From assembly GCF_003428645.1 (NCBI RefSeq), contig NZ_QVQH01000017.1:38256-102255 (forward strand): 64,000 nucleotides of DNA, written 5' to 3'. This DNA comes from Geodermatophilus marinus (GTDB lineage: Bacteria; Actinomycetota; Actinomycetes; Mycobacteriales; Geodermatophilaceae). The position numbers and the translations under genes are program-made. Within the stretch, counting starts at the first letter, position 1. Every line of letters starts with the position of its first letter. Under the pieces are notes generated by a model. The model was not told the DNA's origin. It saw only the letters and a program-made list of their open reading frames with translations, and did no database searches. Below are positions 59,300 through 64,000 of this stretch, piece by piece.

Positions 59300-60979
59300 G
59301 TGACCGGCTACGACGACCGGCCCTGGCTGGCGCTCTACGGCGACCAGCCCGCCGACTACGACGTCGAGTTCGGCGACGCGCTCGCGATGTTCCGCGCCGG
59401 GCTCGCCCGCGACCCCGGCGGGGACGCCCTGCGGTACTTCGACGGGCGCACCACCCGCCGGGAGCTCGACGAGCTCAGCGACGCCCTCGCCGCCGGATTG
59501 CGGGCGTCGGGCTTCTCCCCCGGCGACCGCCTGGCGATCTACCTGCAGAACGTGCCGCAGTTCGTCGTCGCGGTGGTCGCGACCTGGAAGGCCGGCGGCA
59601 CCGTGGTGCCGGTCAACCCGATGAGCCGGCAGCGGGAGCTGTCCCACCTGCTGGCGGACTCGGGGGCGACCGCCCTCGTCGCGCTGGAGTCCCTCTACGA
59701 CCGGGTCGCCCGGGAGGTCGTGCCGGGCACCGACGTCCGGCTGGTCCTCACCACCAGCGAGCTGGAGTTCCAGAGCCGGGACGACGCGCGGCTGTTCGCC
59801 GGGATCGGCCGGCAGCGGCACGAGGGCACCACGGACCTGGCGGGGTTCACCGGGCAGCGCCGCGGGCAGGAGCCGCCGCCGGTCCAGCTGCGACCGGACG
59901 ACGTCGCGTTCCTGACCTACACCTCCGGGACGACCGGCGTCCCCAAGGGCGCGATGAACACCCACCGGAACGTGGTGTTCACCGCGCAGGTGTACCGGGA
60001 CTGGCTGCACGCCGGCCGGGACGGCCCGATCCTCGGCATCGCCCCCCTGTTCCACATCACCGGGCTCATCGGGCACCTCGCCGCGGCCCTGCTGGCGCCG
60101 GCGCCGCTGGTCCTCGCCTACCGGTTCGAGCCCCGGGTGGTCCTCGACGCGCTCCTGGAGCACCGGCCGGCCTTCACCATCGGCGCGATCACGGCGCTCG
60201 ACGCCCTGCTCGCCGCCCCGGACAGCACCCGCGACCACTACTCCTCGCTCACCTCGGTGTACTCGGGCGGCGCGGCCGTCTCGCCGACCGCGGCGAAGCG
60301 GTTCCAGGAGGTCACCGGCGTCCGGCTGCACAGCGCCTACGGGCTCACCGAGACCACGTCCCCGATGACGGTGACGCCGTTCGGCTCGCCGTCCCCGGTC
60401 GACCCCACCTCCGGTGCGCTGTCGGTCGGGGTGCCGGCGCCGAGCACCGTCGTCCGCATCCAGGACGACGACGGCCGTGACCTGCCGCTGGGCGAGGTCG
60501 GCGAGATCGTCGCCGAGGGGCCGCAGGTCGTGGCCGGCTACTGGGGCAGGCCGGAGGAGTCGGCGGCGGCCCTGCCGGGCGGGGCGCTCCGGAGCGGCGA
60601 CGTCGGGTTCATGAGCCCCGAGGGCTGGGTGTTCATCGTCGACCGCAAGAAGGACATGATCAACGCCTCGGGCTACAAGGTCTGGCCCCGGGAGGTCGAG
60701 GACGTCCTGGCCGAGCACCCGGCGGTGCGGGAGTCGGCGGTCGTCGGCGTCCCGGACGAGAAGCGCGGCGAGACCGTGAAGGCCTACGTCAGCGTCGTCC
60801 CGGGGGCCGCGGTGACGGCGGAGGAGCTCATCGCGCACTGCAGGGAGCGCATGGCCGCCTACAAGTACCCGAGGCAGGTCGAGATCATCGAGGAGCTGCC
60901 CAAGACGGTCACTGGCAAGATCCTCCGCCGGGAGCTCCGCGACCGCTGGTCGGAGGACCCCGCGGCGGGTCCGGGGTGA
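59300..60979 (+). CDS. AMP-forming acyl-CoA ligase (fatty-acid/aromatic-acid type)
   Basis: The 559-residue ANL-superfamily enzyme has LTYTSGTTGVPKGAMNTH near residue 213 (AMP-binding P-loop), PLFHITGLIGHL, SAYGLTETTSPM near 350, SGDVGFMSPEGWVFIVDRKKDMINASGYKVWPREVE near 433 and the C-terminal KTVTGKILRREL with the catalytic Lys near 540. It activates a carboxylic acid via acyl-AMP to acyl-CoA. The adjacent crotonase gene suggests a short beta-oxidation-type module, but the acid is unknown. It starts at GTG 59300. Confidence 0.93.
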   Translation: MTGYDDRPWLALYGDQPADYDVEFGDALAMFRAGLARDPGGDALRYFDGRTTRRELDELSDALAAGLRASGFSPGDRLAIYLQNVPQFVVAVVATWKAGGTVVPVNPMSRQRELSHLLADSGATALVALESLYDRVAREVVPGTDVRLVLTTSELEFQSRDDARLFAGIGRQRHEGTTDLAGFTGQRRGQEPPPVQLRPDDVAFLTYTSGTTGVPKGAMNTHRNVVFTAQVYRDWLHAGRDGPILGIAPLFHITGLIGHLAAALLAPAPLVLAYRFEPRVVLDALLEHRPAFTIGAITALDALLAAPDSTRDHYSSLTSVYSGGAAVSPTAAKRFQEVTGVRLHSAYGLTETTSPMTVTPFGSPSPVDPTSGALSVGVPAPSTVVRIQDDDGRDLPLGEVGEIVAEGPQVVAGYWGRPEESAAALPGGALRSGDVGFMSPEGWVFIVDRKKDMINASGYKVWPREVEDVLAEHPAVRESAVVGVPDEKRGETVKAYVSVVPGAAVTAEELIAHCRERMAAYKYPRQVEIIEELPKTVTGKILRRELRDRWSEDPAAGPG

Positions 60980-61017
60980 CCGGGCGCGACGACGGACGAC
61001 GAGAGGGGTGGGCACCG

Positions 61018-61794
61018 ATGCCCGAGACCGTGACCCGCGAGGACGCCGACGGCGTCGCGACGATCACCCTGCAGCAGCCGGGCCTGACCCACCAGGTGCG
61101 CCGGGAGCTGCGGGAGGTCGTGGAGGAGGTGCACGCCGACGCGGAGGTGCGGGCGGTGGTGCTCACCGGCAGCGGCCGGGCCTTCTGCGTGGGCCAGGAC
61201 CTCGGCCAGCACGTGCAGGCGCTGCGCGGCGACGCGGCGAGCTCGCTGCGCGTCGTGGAGGAGGAGTACAACCCGCTGGTGCTCGCGCTGTCGGCGCTGC
61301 GGGTGCCGGTCGTCGTCGGCGTCAACGGCGCCGCGGCCGGGGCGGGGCTCGGCCTGGCGCTCGCCGGCGACCTGCGCGTCGCCGCGGCCGGGGCGAAGTT
61401 CACGACGGCCTTCGCCGGCATCGGGCTCTCCAGCGACTCGGGGCTGGCCTCCCGGCTGGTGCACTGCGTGGGCGGGTCGCGGGCCGCCGAGCTGCTGCTG
61501 CTGGCCGAGCCGTTCGTGGCCGAGACGGCGGCGGCGTGGGGCCTGGTGCACCGGGTGGTGGACGCCGAGCAGGTGCGGCCCGAGGCGCAGGCGCTGGCCG
61601 CCCGCCTGGCGGGTGGCCCGACCGCCGCCTACCGGGCGATCAAGACGGTGCTGGCCACCGCGGCGACCGACCCGCTCGAGGAGACCCTCGCCCTCGAGGC
61701 GCGGCTGCAGACGGAGCTGGGCCGGACCGCCGACCACCGCGAGGCGGTGGAGGCGTTCCTGGAGAAGCGGCCGCCGCGGTTCACCGGCCGCTGA
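61018..61794 (+). CDS. Enoyl-CoA hydratase/isomerase (crotonase family)
   Basis: This 258-residue crotonase has AVVLTGSGRAFCVGQDL near residue 55 (oxyanion and CoA loop) and VVVGVNGAAAGAGLGLALAGDLRVAA near 100. AFAGIGLSSDSGLASRLVHCVG near 135 carries Asp at the catalytic region, as in PaaG-type isomerases, and EKRPPRFTGR ends it. The N-terminal block ITLQQPGLTHQV is unusual compared with the common ITLNRPxxxNAL. It lies 38 bp after the acyl-CoA ligase gene. ATG 61018 is preferred over an in-frame GTG overlapping the ligase stop. Confidence 0.9.
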   Translation: MPETVTREDADGVATITLQQPGLTHQVRRELREVVEEVHADAEVRAVVLTGSGRAFCVGQDLGQHVQALRGDAASSLRVVEEEYNPLVLALSALRVPVVVGVNGAAAGAGLGLALAGDLRVAAAGAKFTTAFAGIGLSSDSGLASRLVHCVGGSRAAELLLLAEPFVAETAAAWGLVHRVVDAEQVRPEAQALAARLAGGPTAAYRAIKTVLATAATDPLEETLALEARLQTELGRTADHREAVEAFLEKRPPRFTGR

Positions 61795-61824
61795 ACCCCG
61801 GGGGTGGCCCCGGTGCGGCCCCGG

Positions 61825-62079
61825 TCAGCGCGCGGTCAGCACCAGGCAGGCGGGGCACACGTCGCGCGACGCCGGCGGCCACGACTCCCCCACCGCCACC
61901 CGGGCCAGCGAGCCGCACAGGGTGAGCTCGCAGGCACCGTCGACCTCGCTGGTCGGCCGGTGCAGCTCGACGGCGTGCCAGAGGGCCGCGGTGGGCCCGT
62001 GCGCCCGGCTGCGGGCCGCGCCGACGGTCGGGGTGGGCCGGGCGGGAGGCACGGTCTGGGGGAGCGTCCGGGGCGTCAT
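61825..62079 (-). CDS. Hypothetical small Cys-containing protein, 84 residues
   Basis: No family is recognised. The C-terminal part, ALWHAVELHRPTSEVDGACELTLCGSLARVAVGESWPPASRDVCPACLVL, has two isolated Cys and a CPAC pair that could bind zinc. The residue pattern looks more like a real fold than a GC shadow. The start (ATG 62079) lacks a clear ribosome-binding site, and the frame extends to 62136. It is convergent with the crotonase gene and divergent from the MBL gene. Confidence 0.5.
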   Translation of the reverse strand: MTPRTLPQTVPPARPTPTVGAARSRAHGPTAALWHAVELHRPTSEVDGACELTLCGSLARVAVGESWPPASRDVCPACLVLTAR

Positions 62080-62291
62080 GCCCCCGAGTACGGCAGGCGC
62101 GGCCGCGCCGGACAGCGGGGTGACGTGCGAGGTCACCCGGACGGGTGAGCGGGCGCCGCGACCGGGTGGCGGGCCCGGCGCGCGGCCACCGCCGGTCGGG
62201 GGGCAGGATCGGAGGGGACGCCGCCGGCGGGCAGCGGGCCGGGACCACCGAGGGGGAACGGCCGGGGAGCGGCCGGCGAGGAGGGAGAGCC

Positions 62292-62930
62292 GTGGAGCTG
62301 ACCAAGCACGGGCACGCCTGCGTGGTCCTCAGCGAGGACGACCGCCGGCTGGTCGTGGACCCGGGCGCGTTCACCGACCCGGCCGCGCTGGCGGGGGCGA
62401 GCGCCGTCCTGGTGACGCACGAGCACGCCGACCACTTCGTCCCCGACCTGCTGCGGCGGGCGATGGAGGACGACCCCGCGCTCGAGGTCTGGACCAACGG
62501 CTCGGTGGCCCGCCAGCTGGAGGGCCTGGGGGCGCGGGTCCACGTGGTGGGCGACGGGGACGCCGTGGAGGTCGCCGGGTTCGACGTGCACGTCCACGGC
62601 GAGCTGCACGCGCAGGTCCACCCGGACATCCCGCGGATCCCCAACGTCGGCTTCCTCGTCGAGGGCCGGGTGTTCCACCCGGGCGACGCCCTCACCGTGC
62701 CGTCGGAGCCCGTGCCGGTGCTGCTGCTGCCGGTGCACGCGCCCTGGAGCCGGACCGCCGACGTCATCGACTACGTGCGGGCGGTCGACGCCGACCAGGC
62801 GTTCGCCGTGCACGACGGGCTGCTCAACGACACCGGCCTCGGCGTGGTCGGCGGGCTGCTGGGGGAGCGCGGGCCCGGGACCCCGACCCCGTACAGCCGG
62901 CTGACCCCGGGGGACACGGTCGACCTGTGA
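62292..62930 (+). CDS. MBL-fold metal-dependent hydrolase (UlaG/YcjG-like)
   Basis: The 212-residue protein has the metallo-beta-lactamase fold motif LVTHEHADHFVPDLL near residue 42 (HxHxDH), VGFLVEGRVFHPGDAL near 130 with the bridging Asp, and FAVHDGLLNDTGLG near 180 with the last His. It resembles the UlaG/L-ascorbate-6-phosphate-lactonase-like group, which includes phosphodiesterases and lactonases; the substrate is unknown. GTG 62292 follows GAGGAGGGAG. Confidence 0.88.
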   Translation: MELTKHGHACVVLSEDDRRLVVDPGAFTDPAALAGASAVLVTHEHADHFVPDLLRRAMEDDPALEVWTNGSVARQLEGLGARVHVVGDGDAVEVAGFDVHVHGELHAQVHPDIPRIPNVGFLVEGRVFHPGDALTVPSEPVPVLLLPVHAPWSRTADVIDYVRAVDADQAFAVHDGLLNDTGLGVVGGLLGERGPGTPTPYSRLTPGDTVDL

Positions 62931-62958
62931 GGCGACCGCGCCCCCGGGGCCCGGTGGG

Positions 62959-63231
62959 TCAGCGGACGGCGCGGTTGCGGCCGGAGTAGCCGGCGAAGGC
63001 GCCGACCAGGATCACCGCGGCGACGACCGCGAGGATGAACCCGAGGACGTTGAGCTCGAAGATGTCACCGGTGCCGAGCAGGCTGGCGATGAAGCCACCG
63101 ATCAGCGCGCCGACGACACCGAGCAGCATGGTGGCGAGGATGCTCATCGGCTGCTTGCCCGGCTTGATGAGGCGGGCGAGGGCCCCGATGATCAGCCCTA
63201 CGACGATCAGCCCGAGGATGTCCCAGAGCAT
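62959..63231 (-). CDS. GlsB/YeaQ/YmgE family stress-response membrane protein
   Basis: The 90-residue protein has three membrane helices and the transglycosylase-associated signature: ILGLIVVGLIIGALARLIKPGKQPMSILATMLLGVVGALIGGFIASLLG, then a third helix FILAVVAAVILVGAFAGY and a basic end. Family members are induced by general stress. Upstream are a 24-bp inverted repeat and a SigB-like promoter, which fit this role. ATG 63231 is preceded by AAGGGAGAG. Confidence 0.92.
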   Translation of the reverse strand: MLWDILGLIVVGLIIGALARLIKPGKQPMSILATMLLGVVGALIGGFIASLLGTGDIFELNVLGFILAVVAAVILVGAFAGYSGRNRAVR

Positions 63232-63252
63232 GGCGCTCTCCCTTGCGTCCCT

Positions 63253-63276
63253 GGGTGCACCCCGGTCGGTGCACCC
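63253..63276. promoter_or_regulatory. 24-bp inverted repeat in the leader of the GlsB-type gene
   Basis: GGGTGCACC and GGTGCACCC are perfect 9-bp arms around CCGGTC, located between the SigB-like promoter and the ribosome-binding site. It could be a leader hairpin or an operator. Confidence 0.45.
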
Positions 63277-63289
63277 ATCCGGCGGGTCT

Positions 63290-63314
63290 GTACCCGCAAG
63301 ATCACCGTACAACC
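63290..63314 (-). promoter_or_regulatory. SigB/SigF-like stress promoter of the GlsB-type gene
   Basis: On the minus strand GGTT is followed by 15 nt and GGGTAC, close to the actinobacterial general-stress consensus GTTT-N14-16-GGGTAT. It is about 60 nt upstream of the start codon. Confidence 0.45.
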
Positions 63315-63341
63315 GCAGGGGCGGTCACCCGGCCGGGTGAC

Positions 63342-63809
63342 TCAGGCCGCTCGCGCCTGCTCGACGTGGGGTTCCAGCTCGTCCAGCTCGCCGTCGACGG
63401 TCCGCTGGACCAGCTGCTGGAGCTGCCGGCGCTGCCGCCGCCGGGCGAGCCCGCGCCGGCCGCGCGACTCGAGGGTGACGGTGATCGTGACCAGGGTCGC
63501 TCCCGGCCCGGCGTCGGCCATCTCGATGCGCGTCGTCCACGTCTCCCCGGTCAGGTCCAGCCGGGTGGCCACCTCCCGGCACGGCGCCCAGGTCACGATC
63601 TCGCCGCGGGGCGCGCCGGCCGGCGGCGCCGCCCCGTCGGCGAGCCGGCCGGGCGCGCAGACGAAGCGCGTGCCGCGCCCGGGCGGGCCGTCGCCGTCGA
63701 CGACGTAGGACACGTCGCACACGGCGCAGTAGGGCGCCAGGACGGCGAGCGCCCGCCAGACGAGGGCGCGGTCGTGGGGCACCTCGCGGGTGCCGCTCGC
63801 GGTGGTCAT
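63342..63809 (-). CDS. SRPBCC-like protein (hypothetical)
   Basis: The 155-residue protein looks like a START/SRPBCC member: REVPHDRALVWRALAVLAPYCAVCDVSYVVDGDGPPGRGTRFVC at the N-terminus, beta-strands EIVTWAPCREVATRLDL and TRIEMADAGPGATLVTITVTLE, and a long C-terminal helix rich in Arg and Gln. Two Cys occur in the first helix region. The ligand is unknown. TACCGT lies 8 nt before the ATG, suggesting leaderless transcription. Confidence 0.75.
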   Translation of the reverse strand: MTTASGTREVPHDRALVWRALAVLAPYCAVCDVSYVVDGDGPPGRGTRFVCAPGRLADGAAPPAGAPRGEIVTWAPCREVATRLDLTGETWTTRIEMADAGPGATLVTITVTLESRGRRGLARRRQRRQLQQLVQRTVDGELDELEPHVEQARAA

Positions 63810-63817
63810 CGCGGACG

Positions 63818-63823
63818 ACGGTA
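63818..63823 (-). promoter_or_regulatory. Probable -10 (TACCGT) of the SRPBCC-like gene
   Basis: TACCGT on the minus strand ends 8 nt before ATG 63809. Confidence 0.4.
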
Positions 63824-63881
63824 ACCGCCGCCGCGCGCGGTGCCGTCCGCGCCGGCGGCCCGGGTGGGCTCAGCTTGTCGT

Positions 63882-64000
63882 TTAACCCCTGACCGGTTGG
63901 TCTTCGGCGTCTCGCTTGGTGGTCTTGCCGACGTCGTGGCGGGTGGCGCGGTGTCGGTTCTTCGTCCCGGGCGGGCGCCCCGGGCCGGGACGGGTGGGTT
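63882..64000 (-). CDS. C-terminal fragment of a probable transposase (runs off the right edge)
   Basis: The minus-strand frame ending at TAA (63882-63884) encodes 38 residues that finish GRPPGTKNRHRATRHDVGKT followed by TKRDAEDQPVRG. The GRPxGxxN start and basic KTTKRD tail resemble the ends of actinobacterial DDE transposases. Base composition is slightly less GC-rich than neighbours. Most of the gene lies beyond the window, so the IS family cannot be named, and a different DNA-binding protein is possible. Confidence 0.5.
   Translation of the reverse strand, partial: PTRPGPGRPPGTKNRHRATRHDVGKTTKRDAEDQPVRG

Overview
The window is very high-GC actinobacterial chromosome (GC judged by eye at well over 70%). 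GTG starts, four-base stop/start overlaps and -10 hexamers 6-8 nt upstream of start codons are common. The gene set (DUF222 HNH nuclease, ANTAR and SpoIIE/RsbW-type regulators, uricase cluster, ACC deaminase, paired dynamin-like GTPases, PASTA kinases) and three copies of a GC-rich palindromic element in convergent junctions suggest a soil or rock actinomycete, most likely Geodermatophilaceae (Blastococcus/Modestobacter/Geodermatophilus). That placement is inference. No rRNA, tRNA or CRISPR array was seen.

Layout. 0-5 kb: hydantoinase/oxoprolinase pair hyuA (left-truncated) and hyuB, an MmyB-type XRE regulator, a small membrane protein and an NTF2-like protein. 5-10.7 kb: DUF1992 protein, TetR regulator divergent from an alpha/beta hydrolase with a doubled operator between them, a stand-alone ATP-dependent DNA ligase, an NmrA-MarR operon and a MEDS-domain kinase. 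10.8-15.9 kb: one 1,691-residue sensor joining histidine kinase, receiver, SpoIIE phosphatase, RsbW-like kinase and STAS modules. 15.9-20.6 kb: purine (urate) catabolism, uraD-uraH-uox, divergent from a malate-synthase-like gene and a DUF6986 lyase-family gene. 20.7-26 kb: LiaF-like membrane protein, methyltransferases, haloalkane dehalogenase, MsrA. 26-31.5 kb: oxidoreductase, small membrane proteins, ACC deaminase with a broken GntR-type neighbour, GNAT, Mut7-C nuclease. 31.5-34.5 kb: TPP riboswitch and ykoEDC (ECF thiamine/HMP uptake). 34.7-40.4 kb: two RsbW-like kinases (one behind a chain of tiny overlapping ORFs), a Pro/Ala-rich protein, ATP-grasp enzyme, nucleoside hydrolase, GAF-ANTAR regulator. 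40.6-47 kb: dynamin-like GTPase pair, PilZ protein, NYN-PLD operon. 47-52.4 kb: PAS-GGDEF-EAL protein, AidB-type acyl-CoA dehydrogenase, SOS-boxed DUF222/HNH gene. 52.7-59 kb: cinA-cupin-SRPBCC operon, membrane protein, tandem PASTA kinases. 59.3-64 kb: acyl-CoA ligase and crotonase, MBL-fold protein, GlsB-type stress protein behind a SigB-like promoter, SRPBCC protein, and the tail of a probable transposase at the right edge.

Three themes recur. First, partner-switching stress signalling: four RsbW-like ATPase modules, one inside the giant sensor, with no sigma factor nearby. Second, nucleobase and nitrogen salvage: hydantoinase, urate degradation to allantoin, nucleoside hydrolase, ACC deaminase. 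Third, envelope and second-messenger functions: PilZ, EAL, dynamin-like GTPases, PLD, PASTA kinases.

The observations most worth following are: two parS-type palindromes 31 kb apart; a malate synthase homologue lacking a metal-ligand Asp in the urate cluster; a leaderless uORF chain leading into an anti-sigma kinase; and a palindromic element restricted to convergent gene junctions.
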